Source of the DNA: UBA3537 sp965662485
GTDB lineage: Bacteria > Bacteroidota > Bacteroidia > Flavobacteriales > Flavobacteriaceae
Assembly (NCBI GenBank): GCA_965662485.1
Contig: CBFIIL010000030.1
Coordinates: forward strand, 1 to 19,025
Length of the DNA stretch: 19,025 nucleotides
Direction of reading: 5' to 3'
A program made the translations under genes and the position numbers. The notes below the pieces were generated by a model that was not told the origin of the DNA, made no database searches, and saw only the letters and a list, made by a program, of their open reading frames with translations. Positions 1-6,819 of the stretch are shown in pieces (the stretch's first letter is position 1; each line of letters starts with the position of its first letter).

Positions 1-44
1 ATTTTTGGCTCAATTCCGATTTTATCGAAGGAAATTTCAAACAT

Positions 45-81
45 AAAAAAAGGAGAACCAATTCCTGTGAATCAATTCTCC
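45..81 (-). terminator. Rho-independent terminator after tRNA-Arg
   Basis: On the minus strand a hairpin (81-52) with a 13-bp stem, three of the pairs G-U, and a four-base loop is followed by seven T (51-45). It lies 7 bases beyond the tRNA-Arg 3' end and should terminate the tRNA transcript. Confidence 0.85.
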
Positions 82-88
82 GATTGCG

Positions 89-162
89 TGACCTCGGCAG
101 GATTCAAACCTGCAACCTCTTGAGCCGTAATCAAGTGCACTATTCAGTTATGCTACGAGGCC
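89..162 (-). tRNA. tRNA-Arg (anticodon ACG)
   Basis: A full 74-nt cloverleaf folds on the minus strand. It has a 7-bp acceptor stem (GGCCTCG with CGAGGTC, one G-U), a 4-bp D stem, a 5-bp anticodon stem (CTTGA with TCAAG), a 5-bp T stem (GCAGG with CCTGC) and discriminator A. The loop TTACGGC places ACG at 34-36, so this is the Arg tRNA whose A34 is normally converted to inosine by TadA to read CGU/CGC/CGA. CCA is not encoded. The D loop has G18-A19 instead of G18-G19 and the T loop is TTTGAAT with U56 instead of C56, so the 19-56 tertiary pair would be A-U. It stands alone, with its own promoter and terminator. Confidence 0.95.
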
Positions 163-175
163 AATTATAAGGTTG

Positions 176-205
176 CAAATATAACTTAATAATTTTTTAC
201 GCAAA
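176..205 (-). promoter_or_regulatory. Bacteroidota-type promoter of tRNA-Arg
   Basis: On the minus strand TTTG (205-202) is followed after 18 bases by TATATTTG (183-176), an exact match to TAnnTTTG at accepted spacing. Initiation about 7 bases downstream falls just before the tRNA 5' end at 162. Confidence 0.75.
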
Positions 206-211
206 AGAATT

Positions 212-240
212 TTTGTTCAAATTCAAAAAACTTAAATTTG
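212..240 (+). promoter_or_regulatory. Bacteroidota-type promoter of the persulfide dioxygenase-like gene
   Basis: TTTG (212-215), a 17-base spacer and TAAATTTG (233-240) match the phylum consensus. The predicted start near 246 gives a leader of only about 12 bases before the ATG at 258. It sits back to back with the tRNA-Arg promoter, without overlap. Confidence 0.65.
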
Positions 241-257
241 TATAAAATTATACAGCT

Positions 258-1670
258 ATGATTATCGAACAAATCTACACCAACTGTCTTGCCCAAGGCG
301 CATATTATATTGAGTCCGACGGTGAAGCAGCAATTATTGACCCCCTTAGAGAACCTCAACCCTATATTGAAAGGGCGCAAAAAAATGGTGCTCAAATCAA
401 ATTTATATTTGAAACTCACATACATGCAGATTTTGTATCTGGACATGTTGATTTGGCTAAAAAAACTGGAGCAACTATTGTTTTTGGCCCAAATGCAAAA
501 ACAACATTCAATTGCTATAATGCTTCCGATAACGAAGAATTCAAGATTGGAAATATCATTATAAAAGTTCTGCATACACCTGGTCATACACTAGAATCGG
601 TCACTTATTTATTGATTGATGAAAATGGTAAAAATCATGCAGTATTTACAGGCGACACATTATTTTTAGGAGATGTTGGCCGACCAGATTTAGCTATAAA
701 ATCTGATTTGACCGAAAAAGATTTGGCTGGAATGCTTTTTGAATCTTTACGTTCAAAAATTATGACATTAAATGATGATGTGATTGTGTATCCTGCTCAT
801 GGTGCAGGCTCTGCTTGTGGAAAAAATCTCAGTAAAGCAACTGTTGGAACCATTGGAGAACAAAAACAATCAAACTATGCCCTAAGATCTGAAATGAGTA
901 AAGAAGAATTTGTAAAAGAAGTATTGGAAGGGATAAGCCCACCTCCACAATATTTTGCAAAAAATGCACTTCTAAACAAAACAGGGTATTCAGATTTAGA
1001 CCAAGTGCTTGACTCTGGAAATACACCACTTTCAGTCGATTTATTTGAAGAGCTTGCTGAAAACAATAATACACTCATCTTGGATGTAAGAACACAACAA
1101 GAATTTGTAAAAAATCATATTCCAGGATCAATTTTTATAGGTTTAAATGGTGGATTTGCGCCATGGGTTGGAGCACTTATTGCAGATATTACTCAGCCTA
1201 TATTACTGGTTGTTCCTGAAGGAAAATCAGAAGAAGCAGTCACTCGTCTTGCTCGTGTTGGATATGATAACACTCTTGGATATCTAGATGATGGAATTGA
1301 GTCATGGATAAAAGCTGGAAAAAAAACAGATCAAATTACTTCTATCTCTGCAAATGAGTTTGAACAACACTCAAACAATGAAACTGTTAATGTTTTGGAT
1401 GTCAGAAAAAATGGTGAGTACCAATCTATGCATCTAAAAGGTGATAACATTCAGCATTTTGCTTTAGATTATATCAACAAGCAACTTGATTTAATTAGTT
1501 CAGATAAAAAATACTACATTCACTGTGCGGGTGGCTACAGGTCTGTAATTGCTGCATCAATACTAAAAGCAAATGGCTTTCATAACATCGTAGATATTGC
1601 AGGCGGATTTGCCGCATTGAAAAATACAAATTTGGAAGTCAGCGACTACGTTTGTCCCTCGACGCTGTAA
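258..1670 (+). CDS. CstB-like persulfide dioxygenase / rhodanese fusion (MBL fold)
   Basis: The 470-residue protein has three parts. Residues 1-200 are a metallo-beta-lactamase domain of the ETHE1/persulfide dioxygenase type, with iron ligands and signature residues visible: THIHAD (H54, H56, D58), H110 in TPGH, D133 in TGDTLF and H181 in PAHG. Residues about 255-355 are a rhodanese domain whose active-site loop (around VVPEGKSEE) has no cysteine and is probably inactive. Residues about 365-460 are a second rhodanese domain with Cys423 in CAGGYR. This order matches CstB, which oxidises low-molecular-weight persulfides and transfers sulfane sulfur to give thiosulfate; by analogy it detoxifies sulfide-derived persulfide in the cytoplasm. 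The sulfur substrate here is inferred. It is a single-gene transcript with its own promoter, ending one base before the convergent clpS stop. Confidence 0.88.
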   Translation: MIIEQIYTNCLAQGAYYIESDGEAAIIDPLREPQPYIERAQKNGAQIKFIFETHIHADFVSGHVDLAKKTGATIVFGPNAKTTFNCYNASDNEEFKIGNIIIKVLHTPGHTLESVTYLLIDENGKNHAVFTGDTLFLGDVGRPDLAIKSDLTEKDLAGMLFESLRSKIMTLNDDVIVYPAHGAGSACGKNLSKATVGTIGEQKQSNYALRSEMSKEEFVKEVLEGISPPPQYFAKNALLNKTGYSDLDQVLDSGNTPLSVDLFEELAENNNTLILDVRTQQEFVKNHIPGSIFIGLNGGFAPWVGALIADITQPILLVVPEGKSEEAVTRLARVGYDNTLGYLDDGIESWIKAGKKTDQITSISANEFEQHSNNETVNVLDVRKNGEYQSMHLKGDNIQHFALDYINKQLDLISSDKKYYIHCAGGYRSVIAASILKANGFHNIVDIAGGFAALKNTNLEVSDYVCPSTL

Positions 1671-1671
1671 T

Positions 1672-1947
1672 TTAAATTATTTCGGCACTTAAGCCCGCTT
1701 GTAATAATTTTGAGCAGCGTGGCTTTAAGTCGTCGTATGGCCCTGTTTTTACAGTGCATTTACCTTTGTAGTGTACCAATAACGAGCATTGTTCAGCCTG
1801 TTCGAAGGTATGATTACAAGCATCTACCAATGTTTGAATCACATGGTCAAAAGTGTTTACATCATCATTGAACAAAACAATTTCGTTGAATTTTCCATGA
1901 TCTTCTGTTGGTGAAACAACCTCCTTAATTTTTTCTTTTGTAGCCAT
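1672..1947 (-). CDS. clpS: ATP-dependent Clp protease adaptor ClpS
   Basis: This 91-residue protein is an N-degron adaptor that hands substrates with destabilising N-terminal residues to ClpA/ClpC-type unfoldases with ClpP. The ClpS core fills most of the chain. LFNDDVNTFDHVI carries the Asn-Asp-Asp pocket that holds the substrate alpha-amino group, and VHYKGK carries the conserved pocket histidine. The first 20 residues are a polar flexible extension, as in other ClpS proteins. It is the last gene of the 6740-1672 operon. Its ATG overlaps the prmA stop by one base (TAATG), which suggests translational coupling. No terminator follows; the stop faces that of the upstream plus-strand gene one base away. 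Confidence 0.95.
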   Translation of the reverse strand: MATKEKIKEVVSPTEDHGKFNEIVLFNDDVNTFDHVIQTLVDACNHTFEQAEQCSLLVHYKGKCTVKTGPYDDLKPRCSKLLQAGLSAEII

Positions 1948-2786
1948 TAGTTGATTTTAAATTTTAAAGCGACCCAGTCATTTTTTGAAATTTGTGCCTC
2001 TAAATTCAAACTGTAATCTGCACAAACGTCTTGAATCATGGGAATATCATTTTTATAAAAACCACTTAAAAATAATAAACCATTTGGATTTAAACAACTT
2101 GCATAGATAGGAATATCTTTAATGAGAATATTTCTATTGATGTTTGCAAAAATGATATCGAATTTTTTTGCTTTTAAAATACTTGCATCACCTTTTAAAA
2201 CTTTGATATTATGACACGAATTTCGTTCAATATTTTCAATGCTGTTCAAATAGCACCACTCATCAATATCAATGGCTTCAATGTTAGAAGCTTCTTTCAT
2301 TTCGGCTAAAATTGCCAAAACTCCTGTTCCACAACCCATATCCAAAACTGTTTTATTTTGAATATCAGAGTCAAGAATAAATTGAATCATCATGTGTGTA
2401 GTTTCATGATGTCCGGTGCCAAAACTCATTTTGGGTTCTATGATGATATCATATTGTGCAGAACTTTTACTATGAAAAGGAGCTCGAACTGCACAACGGT
2501 TATCGACCAAAATGGGATGAAAATTTTCTTCCCATTTGGCATTCCAATTGACTTGCTCGATGTCTTCGAACTTGTATTGAATTGAAAATGAATCGTTTTT
2601 TAATATCTGTATATCCTCCAACATGGTTGAAAGAAATTCATTTTTTTGGATGTATGCTGTAACTCCTTTAGGTGTTTCAATAAAACTTTCAAATCCAACA
2701 TAACCAAGCTCTGCAATAAGGATTTCTACGCCAGGAATCTGAGGTTCTACCTCAAAATAATATGCAATATAAGTAGAGGTGTCCAC
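1947..2786 (-). CDS. prmA: Ribosomal protein L11 methyltransferase PrmA
   Basis: The enzyme uses S-adenosylmethionine to methylate amino groups of ribosomal protein L11. The 279 residues are slightly short of E. coli PrmA. The N-terminal 90 or so residues are the substrate-recognition part and end in WNAKWEENFHP. Then come the family block PKMSFGTGHHETT (118-130), the SAM-binding motif LDMGCGTG (148-155), an acidic turn AIDID (171-175) and the FANINRN motif (213-219) of the active site. It starts 5 bases after the tpiA stop and shares one base with clpS, so the three are very likely co-transcribed. The prmA-clpS pairing links ribosome modification and proteolysis only by operon. Confidence 0.95.
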   Translation of the reverse strand: MDTSTYIAYYFEVEPQIPGVEILIAELGYVGFESFIETPKGVTAYIQKNEFLSTMLEDIQILKNDSFSIQYKFEDIEQVNWNAKWEENFHPILVDNRCAVRAPFHSKSSAQYDIIIEPKMSFGTGHHETTHMMIQFILDSDIQNKTVLDMGCGTGVLAILAEMKEASNIEAIDIDEWCYLNSIENIERNSCHNIKVLKGDASILKAKKFDIIFANINRNILIKDIPIYASCLNPNGLLFLSGFYKNDIPMIQDVCADYSLNLEAQISKNDWVALKFKIN

Positions 2787-2791
2787 TTATT

Positions 2792-3541
2792 TTAAAATGA
2801 ATGTATGATGGCGTTAAACATTTCTACGTCCAAAGCTGCACCACCTATAAGACCGCCATCAACATCTGGTTTTGAGAAAATTTCTTTGGCATTTGCAGGC
2901 TTTACACTACCCCCATAGAGAATTGAAACACTATTGGCAAGTGTTGTTGAATACTGATCTTCGAGTGTTTTTCTAATAAAGGCATGCATGTCTTGTGCTT
3001 GTTCTGGAGTTGCTGTTTCACCCGTTCCAATAGCCCAAACGGGCTCATAAGCTAGTACAATTTGGTTCCAAGAAGACTCTGGCAAATGGAACAATGCATT
3101 TTTAATTTGACTTGCCACAACTTCATTTTCTTTTCCAGCTTTTCGGTCTGTAAGTTCTTCTCCAAAACAGAAAATAACACGTATGTCATTCGCCAAAGCA
3201 GCATCTACTTTTTTGGCAAGTAATTCGTCAGATTCATTAAAATAGGCACGGCGTTCACTATGTCCTAAAATAACAGTGTTTACACCAATGCTTTTTAGCA
3301 TTGCAGCGCTTATTTCTCCTGTATATGCTCCACTTTTAGCAAAGTGCATATTTTGTGCTGCTACGGCTATTGAACTCCCTTTTAAGGTGTGACATGCAGC
3401 CAATAAGTTGGTAAATGGAGGTGCAATAATTACATCTGTAGTTGAATGTTGATGTGTTTCTAAAAGTTTTGAAACTAGTATTTCTGAATCTACATAGTCT
3501 TTGTTCATTTTCCAATTTCCTGCAACAATTTGTTTTCTCAT
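2792..3541 (-). CDS. tpiA: Triose-phosphate isomerase
   Basis: TpiA interconverts dihydroxyacetone phosphate and glyceraldehyde 3-phosphate in glycolysis and gluconeogenesis. The 249 residues cover the whole TIM barrel at the usual length. The catalytic set is intact: Asn9 and Lys11 in AGNWKMN, His94 in LGHSERR, and Glu166 in AYEPVWAIGTG, which begins the flexible lid. The phosphate-binding ends are ILYGGSVKP and GGLIGGAAL. Its ATG overlaps the stop of the upstream thioredoxin-like gene by four bases (ATGA), so translation is probably coupled. As a core metabolic gene inside an operon of envelope redox and transport proteins, it shares expression but not an obvious pathway with them. Confidence 0.97.
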   Translation of the reverse strand: MRKQIVAGNWKMNKDYVDSEILVSKLLETHQHSTTDVIIAPPFTNLLAACHTLKGSSIAVAAQNMHFAKSGAYTGEISAAMLKSIGVNTVILGHSERRAYFNESDELLAKKVDAALANDIRVIFCFGEELTDRKAGKENEVVASQIKNALFHLPESSWNQIVLAYEPVWAIGTGETATPEQAQDMHAFIRKTLEDQYSTTLANSVSILYGGSVKPANAKEIFSKPDVDGGLIGGAALDVEMFNAIIHSF

Positions 3542-4026
3542 TTTAAGTGTTTTCTTAGATTTTTGTCTTTAGTTTTTATCGCTTTGTAGACTACAATTTT
3601 CCCTTCTGGATTAACAATCAAATACCGAGGAATCCAATCCAAGTCTAAAAAAGTCCCCATAGCACCTTTCCAACCCGATTGCATAAAGTAATGTTCGCCT
3701 TGTAAATTATATGTTTGTATTCCTTTTTTCCATGCACCCAAAGATTTGTCTAAAGACAAAAACACAAAGCTCATGCCTGGAAACTCTTTTTGAAGTTCTT
3801 TAACCTTTGGTAGACTTTTCCTACAATCCTTACACCATGACGCCCAAACATCAATAAATATAGTTTGCCCCTTGTGCTGTTCCAAAATAGCACTAAAAGG
3901 CACAACGTTTTCGTCTAAAGTTATGAATTCATCGTTTAGAGCAGCTTCAGAAAATGTAGTTATCTTATCCGACTGGCAATTAAGCAATGTACTTCCGAGT
4001 AAAAAGGAAAAAAGTAGTTTTTTCAT
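3538..4026 (-). CDS. TlpA-like thioredoxin-family lipoprotein
   Basis: This 162-residue protein starts with a short signal peptide (residues 1-16: two Lys, then a hydrophobic run) ending in LLNC, a possible lipobox with Cys17. Position -1 is Asn, which is atypical, so lipidation is likely but not certain. The rest is a thioredoxin fold: IDVWASWCKDCRKSLP carries the redox pair Cys65-Cys68 (CKDC), followed by KVKELQ and a cis-proline region (WIPRYLIVNPEGKIV). This is the TlpA/ResA-like group, which reduces or isomerises disulfides of exported proteins in the periplasm. Partner unknown. It abuts the permease stop with no gap (TAAATG) and overlaps tpiA by four bases. Two genes upstream is a DoxX-like protein with a second thioredoxin-like domain, suggesting a shared envelope redox task. 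Confidence 0.85.
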   Translation of the reverse strand: MKKLLFSFLLGSTLLNCQSDKITTFSEAALNDEFITLDENVVPFSAILEQHKGQTIFIDVWASWCKDCRKSLPKVKELQKEFPGMSFVFLSLDKSLGAWKKGIQTYNLQGEHYFMQSGWKGAMGTFLDLDWIPRYLIVNPEGKIVVYKAIKTKDKNLRKHLK

Positions 4027-5103
4027 TTAGTTTAATTTTATCTTAGGATCTAAATAGGCATATATAATATCAACGACAATATTTAGAATGACAAAAATAG
4101 TGGCAATTATTAAAACAGACCCCATAATTACGGGTAAATCTAAAGTATTTAACGCATTTACAATTTCTTTTCCGAGACCATTCCAACCAAAAACATATTC
4201 TACAAAAACTGCGCCTGCCAATAATGATGCAAACCAACCTGAAATTGCTGTTACAACAGGACTCATTGCATTCTTTAGAGCATGTTTCAAGAGTACTTGT
4301 TTTGCACTCAACCCTTTAGCTTCAGCCGTTTTGATAAATTCCTGATTGAATACTTCGAGCAAAGAATTCCGCATCAACTGCGAAACAACAGCAAGCGGAC
4401 GAATCCCCAAAACAATGGACGGAAGTATTAAATTTTGAAACTGCAAAGCACTATATTCTCCATAATCATCTAATTCGTACAAATTTCCTGTCATTTCTAA
4501 CCCTGTAAATTCATGCCATAAAAATCCAAACAACCAGGCGAAGATAATCGCGCTAAAAAAAGAAGGTAAGCTCATCCCAAGAGTACTAATGATCAGGACA
4601 AGTTTATCAACCCAATGATCTTTATACAAGGCCGAAATTATACCTAGAAAAACTCCTAATAATAATGCAATTATAATAGAAGTGCTCGCCAGAATAATTG
4701 TATTAGGTAGCGTGTCTTTTAGAATTTCTGAAACATTTTTTCCTTGTCGTGTAAATGACGTTCTTAAATAAGGGGTTTTAAAGACAATAGACTTATTTTG
4801 AGTTTTGAAAAGTAAAATATGATTGTAACTTTTAGAGAAAAGGTGTGTGTAATGCTCCTCTTTGTTGGAATGAAATGAAAGGGGGGACAAATCATTTAAA
4901 TAATATAAATACTGAGTAAAAACAGGTTGGTCAAACCCATATTTTTGTTGAACTATTTTTAATTGAGCAGCATCCTCGTTCTGTCCAAGCATCATGCGGG
5001 CGGGGTCGCCAGGAAGGATATTAAATAGAAAAAAAATAACAGTAATTACACCAAAGAGTGTGATGCAGGTGTTGACTATTTTTTTTACAATGTAATTGCC
5101 CAA
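4027..5103 (-). CDS. Oligopeptide/dipeptide-type ABC transporter permease (DppB/OppB family)
   Basis: A 358-residue inner-membrane permease. A first transmembrane helix (about 9-30) leads into the family motif ILPGDPARMMLGQ. A long periplasmic segment (31-130) follows, then helices at about 133-157, 168-196, 225-245, 281-305 and 325-350. The EAA loop that contacts the ATPase is visible (TAEAKGLSAKQVLLKHALKNA, about 259-279), and the C-terminus IIYAYLDPKI is typical of OppB/DppB. The start is TTG at 5103: the next in-frame Met (residue 37) would delete helix 1, and the previous stop lies only 3 bases upstream. No second permease, ATPase or substrate-binding protein lies in this window, so it is an orphan here; its cargo cannot be inferred. 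Confidence 0.88.
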   Translation of the reverse strand: MGNYIVKKIVNTCITLFGVITVIFFLFNILPGDPARMMLGQNEDAAQLKIVQQKYGFDQPVFTQYLYYLNDLSPLSFHSNKEEHYTHLFSKSYNHILLFKTQNKSIVFKTPYLRTSFTRQGKNVSEILKDTLPNTIILASTSIIIALLLGVFLGIISALYKDHWVDKLVLIISTLGMSLPSFFSAIIFAWLFGFLWHEFTGLEMTGNLYELDDYGEYSALQFQNLILPSIVLGIRPLAVVSQLMRNSLLEVFNQEFIKTAEAKGLSAKQVLLKHALKNAMSPVVTAISGWFASLLAGAVFVEYVFGWNGLGKEIVNALNTLDLPVIMGSVLIIATIFVILNIVVDIIYAYLDPKIKLN

Positions 5104-5106
5104 ATT

Positions 5107-6201
5107 TTATAATTCTAAATTCTCAATATCGTTCCAGTGAACTTTTTGTTGAACCGTTCCTTTTTCGAGCTGTAGAGCACCAGGATTGGATCGTACTACA
5201 GTTTTTAAAGCTTTTTCATCACAAATGAAAAATTCAAATCTAAGGTCGTATTCTTGCTTAATTCTATTCTTGACATCATCTCCAGAAGCACTTAATCCAA
5301 TAACGGTATAGCCTTTTTGAAGTGCTTCATCAGAAATTGCTTTTAATTTCAAAAGCCCCTCTTTTTCAGCAGTTTCTAAATTATAAGAAACAAGCATCAA
5401 TAAACGCTCTGCATTGAGGTAATATTCTGTAAAGTCTTCGTCTTGGGATTCAATTGAAAAATCTAATATAGAAGGTTGAAAACCTTCTTCAACAATTCTT
5501 GTTTCTACACCAACATAAGTGCCCTTAACATTTGGGTATGAACCATCTGTTACAATGGTTTGTTGTTCTCCATCAACATCAAAAGTCCATGTAAATTCTT
5601 GAACTGCTTTTGGTGCATCGGGTGGTGTGCTCATATTTTCAAGGAGATTATCTCCAATTTTATAAGCTCTAAAATCTATACTTGGAAGGTGCATCAGCAC
5701 ATGATATCCAAATGCTAAACTTAAAATTAAACTCAATGCAGCAATGCTATTGGTTACAATTGGGTTGAAAAATGGTGAGATATACTTTCTACCAAAAAAG
5801 ATGATAAGAATAAGCGCAAGCAAGACAACATCTTTTGTAAAACTCTCCCAAGGGGTTAATTTTAGAGCATCCCCAAAGCATCCACAGTCTTTCACTTTAT
5901 CAAAATAAGCGGAATAGAACGTTAAAAATGTGAAGAATACAATCATCAACAAAAGACTCCAAAGTGTGAATTTTGGTTTATAACCAATCAACAAAAACAC
6001 CCCTAAGACAACTTCAAAAACGACAACAAAAACAGAAATTGCTAGTGCATAGGGCTCTAAAAAAGGAAGATTTAGTACCTCTGCACTAAAATATTCTTGA
6101 AGTTTGTAGGAAAACCCAAGAGGGTCATTGAGTTTGATAAAGCCAGAAATTATAAATAGTATTCCAACAAATATTCTAGAAATTTGGGTTAAGATTTTCA
6201 T
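5107..6201 (-). CDS. DoxX/MauE-like membrane protein with C-terminal thioredoxin-like domain (BT_3928 type)
   Basis: The N-terminal 145 residues form a four-helix DoxX/MauE-like membrane domain (helices near 5-25, 50-72, 78-100, 122-140). The cysteine motif DCGCFGD (Cys106, Cys108) lies just after the third helix, where related proteins carry redox-active cysteines. A fifth helix (about 148-170) leads to a soluble domain, probably periplasmic (175-364). Its last 100 residues read like a thioredoxin fold: strand LLMLVSYN, helix, strand YTVIGLSAS, then RSNPGALQL as the cis-proline region. However, the place of the WCxxC motif is taken by NLETAEKEG, so it should not be redox active by itself. 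The role is unknown. It shares one base with the DUF1599 gene (TAATG) and ends 3 bases before the permease. Confidence 0.8.
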   Translation of the reverse strand: MKILTQISRIFVGILFIISGFIKLNDPLGFSYKLQEYFSAEVLNLPFLEPYALAISVFVVVFEVVLGVFLLIGYKPKFTLWSLLLMIVFFTFLTFYSAYFDKVKDCGCFGDALKLTPWESFTKDVVLLALILIIFFGRKYISPFFNPIVTNSIAALSLILSLAFGYHVLMHLPSIDFRAYKIGDNLLENMSTPPDAPKAVQEFTWTFDVDGEQQTIVTDGSYPNVKGTYVGVETRIVEEGFQPSILDFSIESQDEDFTEYYLNAERLLMLVSYNLETAEKEGLLKLKAISDEALQKGYTVIGLSASGDDVKNRIKQEYDLRFEFFICDEKALKTVVRSNPGALQLEKGTVQQKVHWNDIENLEL

Positions 6202-6740
6202 TATTTTTCGTTTAGGTGAATGAGCGCAAAAATGGCATAATTAATCATATCTTGATAGTTGGCATCAATTCCCTCGCTTACAAGAGTTTGGCCTGCATTA
6301 TCTTCAATTTGTTTTACACGCAATAGTTTTTGAAGGATTAAATCTGTAAGGGAACTTACTCGCATATCGCGCCAAGCTTCGCCATAATCATGATTTTTAT
6401 CCATCATCAATTGTTTGGTTTGAGCAACTTTAGAATCATAGTCTGCCATGGTTTCTGCAAATGACAAATCGGGCTGTTCTACTACCCCACGATCAATTTG
6501 AATCAATGCCATGACGCAATAATTGATGATTCCAATAAATTCGCTTGCTGCCCCTTCGTCAACACGTTGGGTTTTGTTTTGTTGCAATCCACGTATGCGT
6601 TGTGCTTTAATAAATATTTGATCCGTAAGTGAAGGAAGTCTTAGAATACGCCATGCACAACCATAGTCTTTCATTTTTTTTGAAAACAAATCTCTACAAC
6701 TTGAAACAATTGCATCGTATTCTTTTGATGTATTTTGCAT
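6201..6740 (-). CDS. DUF1599 (nucleotide-modification-associated) protein with two domain copies
   Basis: This 179-residue, mainly helical, probably cytoplasmic protein is made of two copies of the same domain, at about 19-82 and 112-176. Shared residues include KDYGCAWR versus HDYGEAWR, LPSLTDQI versus VSSLTDLI, QRIRGLQ versus LRVKQIE, and INYCVMALIQI versus INYAIFALIHL. The family (DUF1599, Pfam PF07659) has been linked to nucleotide modification by comparative genomics; the molecular activity is not established. It is the first gene of the seven-gene minus-strand operon and is divergent from folP with a 79-base spacer. No strong TAnnTTTG match lies just upstream. The ATG at 6740 keeps the whole first repeat. 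Confidence 0.82.
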   Translation of the reverse strand: MQNTSKEYDAIVSSCRDLFSKKMKDYGCAWRILRLPSLTDQIFIKAQRIRGLQQNKTQRVDEGAASEFIGIINYCVMALIQIDRGVVEQPDLSFAETMADYDSKVAQTKQLMMDKNHDYGEAWRDMRVSSLTDLILQKLLRVKQIEDNAGQTLVSEGIDANYQDMINYAIFALIHLNEK

Positions 6741-6781
6741 AAAATGGATTGAATTTTCCGTAAATTTCGCTTAAAAATTTC

Positions 6782-6803
6782 AAACCATCAAAATTTATGG
6801 TTT
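6782..6803. repeat. Dyad between divergent DUF1599 and folP genes
   Basis: AAACCAT (6782-6788) and ATGGTTT (6797-6803) form a perfect 7-bp inverted repeat around an 8-base centre. It lies in the 79-base spacer between two divergent start codons, 42 bases from one and 17 from the other. It could be an operator or a small hairpin near the folP start; no function is shown. Confidence 0.35.
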
Positions 6804-6819
6804 AAACTTTACATAGGTA

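Noticed and set aside
1..44. Minus-strand ATG at 44-42 opening a frame to the window edge (MFEISFDKIGIEPK).
   Set aside because: Only 14 codons are visible and the ATG follows directly on the T tract of the tRNA terminator. It may be a real gene start but cannot be told from chance.
186..587. Open frame of 133 codons on the minus strand across the start of the persulfide dioxygenase gene.
   Set aside because: It is an antisense shadow of a clear plus-strand MBL-domain gene, covers the promoters, and has no family-like sequence.
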